In this document: in pieces, positions 7,289-14,350 of the stretch
Position numbering within the stretch: position 1 is the stretch's first letter
How the letters are laid out: every line of letters begins with the position of its first letter
Origin: Pseudomonadota bacterium
GTDB taxonomy: Bacteria; Pseudomonadota; Gammaproteobacteria; Steroidobacterales; Steroidobacteraceae
DNA length: 19,426 nucleotides
Reading direction: 5' to 3'
NCBI GenBank assembly: GCA_023433515.1
Contig: JAEZCN010000171.1
Coordinates: 1-19,426 of the forward strand
Notes under the pieces: model-generated
Told to the model about the DNA's origin: nothing
What the model saw: the letters and a program-made list of their open reading frames with translations, nothing else
The model's database searches: none
Program-made: the position numbers and the translations under genes

Positions 7289-10200
7289 CTAACCAGTTCG
7301 GGAGGCCGCGAGGCGGCGCGCGATCGCCGCGTGCAGCTCGGCGAGGCGGGGCGGTTTGCTCAGGACTTCGTCCACGCCGGCCGGCACGTCGTTATCGGCC
7401 ACCAGGCGTCTGCCCCAGCCCGTGAGCAGCAGCACGACGGTGGACGGCACGCTCGCCTTGATCGTGGCCGCCACCTTGCGGCCATCGACGTGGGGCATTC
7501 CGAGGTCCGTGATCACGACGGGGAACGGGTCTCCGCTGGCATGCGATTCGACGAAGGCATGGATGCCTTCCTGTCCGCTGCTCGCCGTGGTCACCGAATG
7601 ACCTTCCGCTTCGAGCGAGTCGCGCAACGACTTGAGCAACATCGGATCGTCGTCGATCACGAGTATCCGTTGCGGCGGGAGGTGGACGCCGTCCGGCTCC
7701 GCGCCTGCGGCGGGCTTGCCGTGCGAAACCTGAAACGTCATGCGGATGGTCGTGCCCTTGCCGCGCTCACTTTCGATTTCGAGGCTGGCGCCATGACGTT
7801 GCGCGATGCCATACACCATCGCGAGCCCCAGCCCCGTGCCGCGCTCGCCCTTGGTCGTGAAAAACGGATCGAGGCAACGGCGACGGGTTTCCTCGTCCAT
7901 GCCGACGCCGGTGTCGATCACTTCGAGAACCACCTGGGGTCCCGCGTCTGCCGGATGCAATGACGTGCGGAACGTGACCGTGCCGCCGTCCGGCATCGCG
8001 TCGACGGCATTGAAGATGAGGTTCACGAGTGCATCGCGAATCTGGCTCTCGACCGCGGCGATGGGCGCAAGTCCCGCGCCTAACTCGAATCGCACCTCGA
8101 CGGCCGTGCCGCGCCGCTGCGCCATGTCGCTCCAGCGCGCGCGTGTGAGGTCGACCGCCTGGCGGACGAGCTTGTTGATGTCGACCGGCACGAGCAACTG
8201 CTGCGCTTCGCGCGCGCGGTAGAACTCGCCCATGCGCGCCACGGTCTGCGCGATGTCGTCGACCGCGCGCTGGATGATCTCGAGTTGCCCACGTCCGCGC
8301 TCCGAGAGATTCGACTCGCGTTCGAGCAGCGCCTGCGTATACAGCGCGACGGGCGAGATCGCATTGTTGATGTCGTGCGCGATCCCGCTCGCCATCTGGC
8401 CGAGCGCGCGCAGGCGCTCCTGCTGCATCACCTGCTGTTGCGAGTGGCGCAGGTCGTCGTAGGCGCGCTGCAGCGCTTCGTGCAGCTGCGCCTGGTGCGC
8501 GGCGAGCGCGGTGTGCTCGCTCAGCTGGCGCAGGAACTCGCACTCCGCGCTGCTGAAGCTGTCGACGGCCTGGCGCGCGCAGACGAGCACGCCGAACACC
8601 TGGCTTTCGACGACCAGCGGCGCGATCACGATCGCGCCGAATCCCGCGGACGCGAGGCGCCGCGGGAACGGGAACTCGAGCCGCGAGATGTCCGGTTCGC
8701 AGACCAGCTCGCCGCGCATGCAGCGCGACAGGCCGTTTTCGTCGACCGGCACGACGGCGTCCTGTCCGAGTCCCGCGGCCGCGGCGATCGGCTCGCTGCG
8801 GTTGCCGATGCTGGCGATGACCAGCTGGTCCTTTTCCACGTCGTGCAGGCCGATGCTGCAATAGTCGACCGGCAACTCCTCCTCGAGCCGTTCGACCACG
8901 ACCTGGAAGATGCTGCGCAGCTTTTGCCGTTCGCCGATCGCGTGCGTGATGCGCGACAGCAGCGCGAGGCGCTGCAGCTGCTCGGCGAGCCGCGCCTCGT
9001 GGGCGATGCGTTCGGTGATGTCGCGGTAGTTGGTGACGATCGCCCGCACGGATGGATTGTCGAGCTGGTTGGTGGCGACGCCCTCGAGCCACAGCCAGTG
9101 GCCGTTCTTGTGACGGCGGCGCCAGACGGCCGCGATGGGTTTGCCCGGATTCGCGAGCAGCTCGGTCACGCGCCGTTGCAGGATCGGCAGGTCGTCCGGG
9201 TGCGTCGTCAGCGCCGCGTCGGTGCCGATGAGTTCCTCGGGCAGATACCCTTCGAGGATCGTGACCGCCGGGCTCATGTAGAGGAACTTCCGGTCGAGGC
9301 TCGTGAGCGCGATGCAGTCCGCGCTGTTTTCGATGAGCGCGCGAAAACGCGCCTCGCTCTGGCGCATGGCCTCGTATGCCGCCTCGAGCGCGCGCGTGCG
9401 CTCGACGACGCGGCTTTCGAGCTGCACTTTCGCTTCGCGCAAGTCATTCGCGGCGCGCACCTGGTCCGTGACGTCGCGCGCGGTCGCGTATATGAGATCG
9501 TGGTTCGGAAAGGAGCGCCATGAAAGCGTGCGCCAGCTGCCGTCCTTGTGACGGAACCGCCCGACGAACTCGTCGACGCGCCGTCCCAGTTCGATCTGCT
9601 CGCGGACCGCATCCTCGGCGCGCGCGCGATCTTCGGGATGCATGAGATCGAAGTACGGCATCGGCAATAGTTCTTCGAGCGTGTATCCGAGCATCTCGGT
9701 CACGGCCGGACTGACGCGCTTGAAGTATCCGTCGCGACTCGCGATCACGAACAGGTCGATCGAGAGGTCGAAGAAACGGTTGAGCTCCCCTTCGGCGCGC
9801 TCGCGCCCCGCGAAATCGCGGCGGATCGCGAACAGCGCGAGCGCGACGCACATCAGCGCGAGCCCGCTGCCCACGATGATCACGGCCTGCGTGAGATGCG
9901 CGCTGCGTTGCGCTGCGCGTTCGCGCGCACTCAGGATCTCGAATTCGCGCGCCTTGAGATCCTGCGCGAGTTCGCGAATGCGGTCCTGCGCCTCGGCCCC
10001 GGGTCTCCCGGAGCGGCGCGAAAGCCACTGCTGGACGGCGTCGAGTCCGCCGCTGCGACGCAGCTCGATGATGTTCGCGCTCTGCCGCAATCGTTCGCGC
10101 ACGGCGTTCGCCAGCTTGTCCGTTCGGGCGAGCAGCGCCGGATCGCCACTCACCGCGTCGCGCAGCAGCTGCACGAGGCCTTCGACCCGCCCGGTTGCGC

Positions 10201-10831
10201 GCGTGTAGTCCGCGGCGAACTGCTCCTCGCCGGAGAGCACGAACGCGCGATGCGCGGATTCGGCTTCCCAGGTCGTGCCCAACAGCGCATCGGTGTTCGA
10301 GATCACCGTGTGCGAGCGCGACACGAGCCGGGAGGTTTCCGCGAGACGCACGGCGGACAGGAACGAAACGATGCCGATGGTGCCCAGAAAGGCGATCGCG
10401 ACCGCGAACCCGATGTGCACCTTGCGCTCGGTCGTTACGATGCGCTGGCCCAGGGTCTCCGGCGAGGCGCGTTGCCGCCAGCGCGTGAGCTCGGCGAACA
10501 GGACGCTGACCAGGACGCCCTGCAGCACCAGGAACAGCCATTGCGCGATGACGATCGATTCGGCCACCCATGCCGGACGCGGCGAAAAGAATCCCATGAG
10601 CGCCGTGATCGCCGCGACGACGGCGGTCGCGAACAACCCCGGGCGCAGACCGCCTAGATAGGCCGACAGCACGATCGGGAAGATGAAGATGATGAGGAGT
10701 GGCTGGTCGCCGACCCAGGGCGCGAGCAGGAGCCGCAGCAGCCAGGCAGCGATGCACAGCGCCAGCGCGATCGCGTACATGCGCCAGCGAGACACGGTCC
10801 TGACTCTTTCGTCGACCGACTCGGCTCGCAC
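7289..10831 (-). CDS. Hybrid sensor histidine kinase: DUF4118-like membrane part, CHASE3, PAS, PAS, GAF, kinase, receiver
   Basis: A 1180-residue membrane sensor. Four helices (about 17-36, 45-60, 62-82, 92-113) resemble the KdpD-type DUF4118 module. A CHASE3-like periplasmic helical domain (about 162-312, ESAHRAFVLSGEEQF) lies between helices at 138-160 and 314-336. Then come PAS (about 350-460), coiled coil, PAS (about 492-610), GAF (about 635-780), the dimerisation/phospho-acceptor helix with H819 (SGIAHDINNAIS), the ATPase (NLIFNAVDAMPDGG 937-950, DTGVGMDEE, FFTTKGERGTGLGLAM) and a C-terminal receiver with acceptor D1109 (ITDLGMP) and K1159. All catalytic motifs are intact. The ATG at 10831 gives a short basic lead before the first helix; M18 is an alternative. 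No response regulator with an output domain is adjacent, so its partner and signal are unknown. Confidence 0.92.
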   Translation of the reverse strand: MRAESVDERVRTVSRWRMYAIALALCIAAWLLRLLLAPWVGDQPLLIIFIFPIVLSAYLGGLRPGLFATAVVAAITALMGFFSPRPAWVAESIVIAQWLFLVLQGVLVSVLFAELTRWRQRASPETLGQRIVTTERKVHIGFAVAIAFLGTIGIVSFLSAVRLAETSRLVSRSHTVISNTDALLGTTWEAESAHRAFVLSGEEQFAADYTRATGRVEGLVQLLRDAVSGDPALLARTDKLANAVRERLRQSANIIELRRSGGLDAVQQWLSRRSGRPGAEAQDRIRELAQDLKAREFEILSARERAAQRSAHLTQAVIIVGSGLALMCVALALFAIRRDFAGRERAEGELNRFFDLSIDLFVIASRDGYFKRVSPAVTEMLGYTLEELLPMPYFDLMHPEDRARAEDAVREQIELGRRVDEFVGRFRHKDGSWRTLSWRSFPNHDLIYATARDVTDQVRAANDLREAKVQLESRVVERTRALEAAYEAMRQSEARFRALIENSADCIALTSLDRKFLYMSPAVTILEGYLPEELIGTDAALTTHPDDLPILQRRVTELLANPGKPIAAVWRRRHKNGHWLWLEGVATNQLDNPSVRAIVTNYRDITERIAHEARLAEQLQRLALLSRITHAIGERQKLRSIFQVVVERLEEELPVDYCSIGLHDVEKDQLVIASIGNRSEPIAAAAGLGQDAVVPVDENGLSRCMRGELVCEPDISRLEFPFPRRLASAGFGAIVIAPLVVESQVFGVLVCARQAVDSFSSAECEFLRQLSEHTALAAHQAQLHEALQRAYDDLRHSQQQVMQQERLRALGQMASGIAHDINNAISPVALYTQALLERESNLSERGRGQLEIIQRAVDDIAQTVARMGEFYRAREAQQLLVPVDINKLVRQAVDLTRARWSDMAQRRGTAVEVRFELGAGLAPIAAVESQIRDALVNLIFNAVDAMPDGGTVTFRTSLHPADAGPQVVLEVIDTGVGMDEETRRRCLDPFFTTKGERGTGLGLAMVYGIAQRHGASLEIESERGKGTTIRMTFQVSHGKPAAGAEPDGVHLPPQRILVIDDDPMLLKSLRDSLEAEGHSVTTASSGQEGIHAFVESHASGDPFPVVITDLGMPHVDGRKVAATIKASVPSTVVLLLTGWGRRLVADNDVPAGVDEVLSKPPRLAELHAAIARRLAASRTG

Positions 10832-10846
10832 CGCCCGAGAGTAATC

Positions 10847-10864
10847 CCCCGCAGAGTCGCGGGG
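10847..10864. other. Short GC hairpin between the M41-like and kinase genes
   Basis: CCCCGC (10847-10852) and GCGGGG (10859-10864) form a 6-bp stem with a 6-base loop in the 53-bp gap between two minus-strand genes. No T run follows on either strand, so terminator function is doubtful; it could equally shape the leader of the kinase mRNA. Confidence 0.25.
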
Positions 10865-10884
10865 AAGCGGATCGCTCGACGGTG

Positions 10885-11334
10885 TCAGTCGGTGTCGGCC
10901 ACCAGCGCTTCGACGTCGTCGAAATCGAGCAGACCGCCTTCCATCAGTTCGTCGGCGATTCGCTCGATCAACGGCCAGTCGCGTTCTATGAGTTCCATCG
11001 TTTCGCGGCTCGCGGTCACGAACTGCTCGTCGGAGAGGCCGAGCTGCGCAACCGCTTCCCGGTCGTCGGATGCTTCGAGACCGGCGAATACCCGGTCCAG
11101 CCTGCGTCCTGCCATCTTTGCTTCGGCGAACGGCCCCGCGAGCGAGACGATGGCCAGCAGCCGCGGCGACAATTCGAGCTCGCCGGAGGCGTGGAGGTCG
11201 GTCCAGTGCAGCGCGCCGTCCGTTTCCGCGTCGTCGTCCGGCAGGGCGGTGACGTGATCGAAGACCAGGCCGGCGCGGATCGCGGCGACCGCGTGCGCGG
11301 CTTCGTGGATGGCGGTGATGCGGGAGATCTTCAT
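10885..11334 (-). CDS. Stand-alone M41-like (FtsH protease domain-like) zinc peptidase, small
   Basis: A 149-residue protein with HEAAHAV at 10-16, giving the zinc motif H10-E11-x-x-H14 seen as HEAGHA in FtsH. Further on, LAGPFAEAKMAG (65-76) matches the FtsH helix LGGRAAEE, and SDDREAV (89-95) matches the position of the FtsH NDLxxA segment whose Asp is the third zinc ligand (D90 or D91 here). FtsH needs an AAA ATPase and membrane helices; both are absent, and so is a signal peptide. I took the ATG at 11334 because the zinc motif begins ten residues later and the upstream frame is highly charged, arginine-rich and overlaps the Fic gene. No clear Shine-Dalgarno is seen. The remaining C-terminal part is acidic and helical. 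It could be a soluble peptidase or a non-catalytic binding protein; the role is unknown. Confidence 0.75.
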   Translation of the reverse strand: MKISRITAIHEAAHAVAAIRAGLVFDHVTALPDDDAETDGALHWTDLHASGELELSPRLLAIVSLAGPFAEAKMAGRRLDRVFAGLEASDDREAVAQLGLSDEQFVTASRETMELIERDWPLIERIADELMEGGLLDFDDVEALVADTD

Positions 11335-11489
11335 TGCGCGGAAGTTTCGATGATTTGCCGCCCGCGTGGTAGGTCGCGCGTGTCGGAATCCTTTACTCTT
11401 TACCCGCCAGTGAGCAGTCCGATCCGCCAGGCGATCGACGTCGATGAGTCCGCGTTCCGGCGGCGCGGCGATCGGGGTGTTTCGACTAA

Positions 11490-12617
11490 CTAAGACACCG
11501 GCAGTTCGTAGCGCGCGCCGCGGCCCGCGCCGACGAGCACGAGACAACCCGACTCGACGAGCTGCGCGAGGTCGCGTTGCGCGGTCGCGGGACTGGTGTG
11601 CGTGAGGCCCGCGTATTTCTTGTTCGTCAGGCCGCCGACGAATCCGCGGGGCCCCGCGTCGAGTAATGCGTTCAGCGCCTTCTTCTGCCGCTCGTTGAGC
11701 GGCTTCGCGGCGTGTTTCACCCAGTAACGCGCCTTGAAGAGCACTTTCTGCACGGTGTGTTCGCTCGATTTCGCCGCCGCTTCGAGCTGCGCGAGGAACC
11801 ACGCGAGCCACTCCGTCGCATCGAGGCTGCCTCGGCACAGTCTGCCGAGCGCGTCGTAATACTCGTCGCGCACCGCCGCGAACCGCGCGGACATGCTGTA
11901 GAGGCGCGCGGCCCGGTTCTCGTCCTGCGCGAGCGCGCGATCGAGCAGCGCGCGGCCGACGCGGCCGTTACCGTCTTCGAACGGATGGACGAGCTCGAAC
12001 CAGGCGTGCGCGAGCCCGGCGCGCAGCACGCCATCGAGACCCGGGGGCGGTGCGTTGAACCAGGCGAGAAAGTTTTCCATCTCCGCGTCGAGCCGTTCGC
12101 GCGGCGGCGCCTCGTAGTGCACCCGTTCGCGGCCGATCGGGCCCGACACGATGCGCATCGGATCCGCGCCGCGCAGTTCTCCGGTGCGGATCTCGTGCAG
12201 GCCGGATCGACCGGTCGGAAACAGCGCGGCCTGCCAGTCGCAGAGTAGTTTGAGCGTGACGGGTCGCGCGTAGTCGCGGGTCGCGTCGAGCAGCACGTCG
12301 CCGAGCCCTTCCGCGGAGCGTGTCGCCGGAGGAAGGCCGGCCGTGGGCAGGCCGAGCCGGCGCGCGAGAGAGCTGCGCAGCGTGTCGGGATCGAGGTTTT
12401 CGCCTTCGATCGCGCTGGTGGCGACGCCTTCGCGCGTCATCACTTCGAGTTGCGCGGCGAGATCGGCATCGGCATCCAGCAGTTTCGCCATTCCGGCAAC
12501 TTCACCCTGCGCGCGCCGCGCGGCCGCCAGCGGTGCGCTCAGCCGTGCGGCATCCCAGGTGAAGTTCGGCCAGTCCGGGTCTTGCCAGATCCACTTGTGG
12601 AGGTGTTTCCTTGCCAT
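11490..12617 (-). CDS. Fic family protein, class II (putative AMP transferase) with C-terminal winged helix
   Basis: A 375-residue Fic protein predicted to transfer AMP from ATP onto a protein. The active-site loop is HPFEDGNGRVGR (211-222), a perfect match to HPFx[D/E]GNGRxxR with H211 as the base. The N-terminal inhibitory motif T67-x-x-x-E71-G72 (TSAIEG) marks class II, in which the Glu blocks ATP binding until released. The first residues (KWIWQDPDWPNFTWD) match the DUF4172 lead common in this group. The last 75 residues look like a winged helix (NERQKKALNALLD, SPATAQRDLAQLVESGCLVLVG), which would bind DNA. The ATG at 12617 has GAGG upstream within an operator-like repeat; a longer frame would run through the promoter. 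There is no partner antitoxin gene, as expected for a self-inhibited Fic. Target unknown. Confidence 0.93.
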   Translation of the reverse strand: MARKHLHKWIWQDPDWPNFTWDAARLSAPLAAARRAQGEVAGMAKLLDADADLAAQLEVMTREGVATSAIEGENLDPDTLRSSLARRLGLPTAGLPPATRSAEGLGDVLLDATRDYARPVTLKLLCDWQAALFPTGRSGLHEIRTGELRGADPMRIVSGPIGRERVHYEAPPRERLDAEMENFLAWFNAPPPGLDGVLRAGLAHAWFELVHPFEDGNGRVGRALLDRALAQDENRAARLYSMSARFAAVRDEYYDALGRLCRGSLDATEWLAWFLAQLEAAAKSSEHTVQKVLFKARYWVKHAAKPLNERQKKALNALLDAGPRGFVGGLTNKKYAGLTHTSPATAQRDLAQLVESGCLVLVGAGRGARYELPVS

Positions 12618-12618
12618 G

Positions 12619-12641
12619 ATCGCCTCATCAGATGAGGTGAT
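12619..12641. promoter_or_regulatory. Operator-like repeat 1, over the Fic ribosome-binding site
   Basis: ATCGCCTCA, five bases, TGAGGTGAT: a dyad with 8 of 9 pairs. On the minus strand its TGAGGCGAT arm carries the GAGG that serves the ATG at 12617, one base away. A bound protein would block both transcription past +1 and access to the start. It is the first of three copies at an exact 34-bp period. Confidence 0.6.
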
Positions 12642-12645
12642 TATA
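12640..12645 (-). promoter_or_regulatory. -10 box of the Fic gene
   Basis: A perfect TATAAT on the minus strand between operator-like repeats 1 and 2 (its last base overlaps repeat 1). The matching -35 region (about 12663-12668) has no good consensus and lies inside repeat 2. Start of transcription would fall inside repeat 1. Confidence 0.55.
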
Positions 12646-12652
12646 GGGGTGA

Positions 12653-12675
12653 ATCGCCTCATGGCGTGAGGCGAT
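12653..12675. promoter_or_regulatory. Operator-like repeat 2, over the Fic -35 region
   Basis: ATCGCCTCA, five bases, TGAGGCGAT: a perfect 9-bp inverted repeat, 34 bp from repeat 1 and in the same spacing design. It overlaps the expected -35 region of the Fic promoter. Confidence 0.6.
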
Positions 12676-12686
12676 CAGGCCGGAAA

Positions 12687-12695
12687 ATCGCCTCA
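12687..12695. promoter_or_regulatory. Operator-like half-site 3
   Basis: A third exact ATCGCCTCA, again 34 bp from the previous copy, but the opposite arm is not preserved (only one of nine positions matches). It could be a weak third site or a decayed one. Confidence 0.4.
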
Positions 12696-12741
12696 CCGTG
12701 CCTGTGCGCCGCACAAGTACCTGATTCAAGTGAGGATTGAG

Positions 12742-12816
12742 TGGTGGGCGGTACAGGGCTTGAACCTGTGACCCCTGCCGTGTGAAAGCAGTGCTCTACC
12801 GCTGAGCTAACCGCCC
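12742..12816 (-). tRNA. tRNA-Val(CAC)
   Basis: Folds into a full cloverleaf: acceptor GGGCGGT with ACCGCCC, D arm GCTC...GAGC, anticodon loop TTCACAC with anticodon CAC (reads GUG), T arm ACAGG-TTCAAGC-CCTGT, discriminator A, and encoded CCA at 12742-12744. It is 75 nt with CCA. It lies divergent to gltX and downstream of its own promoter. Confidence 0.96.
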
Positions 12817-12847
12817 GCCTGGACTGACGTCCTTCGAGAGGGGCGAG

Positions 12848-12876
12848 AGTCTAAAGACCCCCCCGAGTCGAATCAA
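12848..12876 (-). promoter_or_regulatory. Likely promoter of tRNA-Val
   Basis: On the minus strand TTGATT (12871-12876) and TAGACT (12848-12853) are spaced 17 bp, each matching four of six consensus bases. Transcription would begin about 25 bases before the tRNA. The spacer holds a run of seven G. Confidence 0.5.
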
Positions 12877-12949
12877 TTGTTCGCGGTCAGGAATGCCGGG
12901 CGAAACCATTTGCTACGATTCGCGCCCCTCGAAAAGGCCGGTTCCAAGC

Positions 12950-14347
12950 ATGTCCACGCCCGTCGTCACCCGTTTCGCTCCGTCGCCCACCGGCCTGTTG
13001 CACATCGGCGGCGTGCGAACGGCGCTGTTCAGCTGGTTGTACGCGAAGCGCATGCACGGGCAGTTCATCCTGCGAGTCGAAGACACCGATATCGAGCGTT
13101 CCACGCCCGAGGCGGTCCGGGTCATCCTGGAAGGCATGGCGTGGCTCGGGCTCGACCACGACCAGGGGCCGTATTACCAGACCCAGCGTTTCGATCGATA
13201 TAAAGAAGTGATCGCCGAGATGCTCAAGGCGGGCACCGCGTATCACTGCTACTGCAGCAAGGATGAGCTGGACGCGATGCGCGCGGAACAGCAGGTGCGC
13301 AAGGAAAAGCCGCGTTACGACGGTCGTTGCCGGCACGGCAAGGGACCGGGCGCCGCAAGCGGCCGGCAACCGGTGGTGCGCTTCAAGAATCCGGAAGAGG
13401 GCGCGACCGTCGTCGAAGACGTCGTGCACGGCCCGGTGGTCTTCCAGAACAAGGAGCTCGACGACCTCATCATCGCGCGCTCGGACGGCACGCCGACGTA
13501 CAACTTCTGCGTCGTGGTCGACGACGCCGACATGGGCGTGACTCACGTGATCCGCGGTGACGATCACCTCAACAACACACCGCGGCAGATGAACATGTTG
13601 CTGGCGCTCGGCAAGACTCCGCCGGTGTACGCGCACGTGCCGATGATCCTCGGCCCCGACGGCGCGAAGCTCTCCAAGCGCCACGGCGCGGTGAGCGTGC
13701 TCGAATACCAGGACCAGGGCTTCCTGCCCGAGGCGTTGCTCAACTACCTCGTGCGCCTCGGCTGGTCACACGGCGACCAGGAATATTTCACGCGCGACGA
13801 GATGATCGCGGCGTTCGACGTGCGCGACATCAACAAGTCGGCGTCGGCGCTCAATCCAGAAAAGATGTTGTGGCTGAACCAGCAGCACATGGTGCGCGCG
13901 CAGCCCAAGGACATCGTGCCCCACCTGCGCTGGCACTTCGGGCGCCTCGGCATCTACACGCAGGACGACGAACTGCTCGAGGGCATCGTCCTCGCGCAGC
14001 GCGAGCGCGCGAAGACGCTCAAGGAGATGGCGGAGAACAGCCGCTTCTTCTTCGGCGACGAAGTGACGCTGGATGCGAAGGCCGCGGACAAACACCTGAC
14101 CGCGGATGCGAAAGCGATGCTGAAGGAACTGCGCGCCCGGCTTGCGGCGCTCAAAGAATGGAGCGCGCCGGCAGTGCACGGCGCGCTCGAGAGCCTCGCG
14201 GCGGAGAAGTCGGTCGGGCTGGGCAAGATCGCCCAGCCGCTGCGCGTCGCGGTCTCGGGCGGCACGGTGTCGCCGCCCATCGACCAGACGCTCGTGCTGC
14301 TCGGCCAGCCGCGCACGCTGGCGCGGCTGGACCGAGTGCTGTCGTAA
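12950..14347 (+). CDS. gltX: Glutamyl-tRNA synthetase
   Basis: Cytosolic class I aminoacyl-tRNA synthetase that charges tRNA-Glu with glutamate. The 465 residues match the usual length. The HIGH-type motif is HIGG (18-21) and the KMSKS-type motif is KLSKR (240-244). It follows E. coli GltX (recalled) almost segment by segment: CYCSKDELDAMR, EKPRYDGRCRH, ELDDLIIARSDGTPTYNFCVVVDD, HVIRGDDHLNNTPRQ, YLVRLGWSHGDQE; the Cys-x-Cys and Cys-Arg-His segments are those that bind zinc there. The C-terminal anticodon-binding part is complete (LRVAVSGG, SPP-type end). The ATG at 12950 is the one that begins the conserved N-terminus; only a weak AAGG lies about 13 bases upstream. It converges with the lipoprotein gene with a 3-bp gap. 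Its tRNA-Glu substrate gene lies 2 kb away. Confidence 0.98.
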   Translation: MSTPVVTRFAPSPTGLLHIGGVRTALFSWLYAKRMHGQFILRVEDTDIERSTPEAVRVILEGMAWLGLDHDQGPYYQTQRFDRYKEVIAEMLKAGTAYHCYCSKDELDAMRAEQQVRKEKPRYDGRCRHGKGPGAASGRQPVVRFKNPEEGATVVEDVVHGPVVFQNKELDDLIIARSDGTPTYNFCVVVDDADMGVTHVIRGDDHLNNTPRQMNMLLALGKTPPVYAHVPMILGPDGAKLSKRHGAVSVLEYQDQGFLPEALLNYLVRLGWSHGDQEYFTRDEMIAAFDVRDINKSASALNPEKMLWLNQQHMVRAQPKDIVPHLRWHFGRLGIYTQDDELLEGIVLAQRERAKTLKEMAENSRFFFGDEVTLDAKAADKHLTADAKAMLKELRARLAALKEWSAPAVHGALESLAAEKSVGLGKIAQPLRVAVSGGTVSPPIDQTLVLLGQPRTLARLDRVLS

Positions 14348-14350
14348 ACG

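Noticed and set aside
8285..9523. 412-codon plus-strand frame opposite the hybrid kinase
   Set aside because: Reads as charged, repetitive low-information sequence and is fully covered by kinase domains with intact motifs.
12619..12695. CRISPR or mobile-element origin for the 34-bp period repeats
   Set aside because: Only 9-base arms repeat, with promoter elements between; there are no longer repeats, spacers or cas genes.
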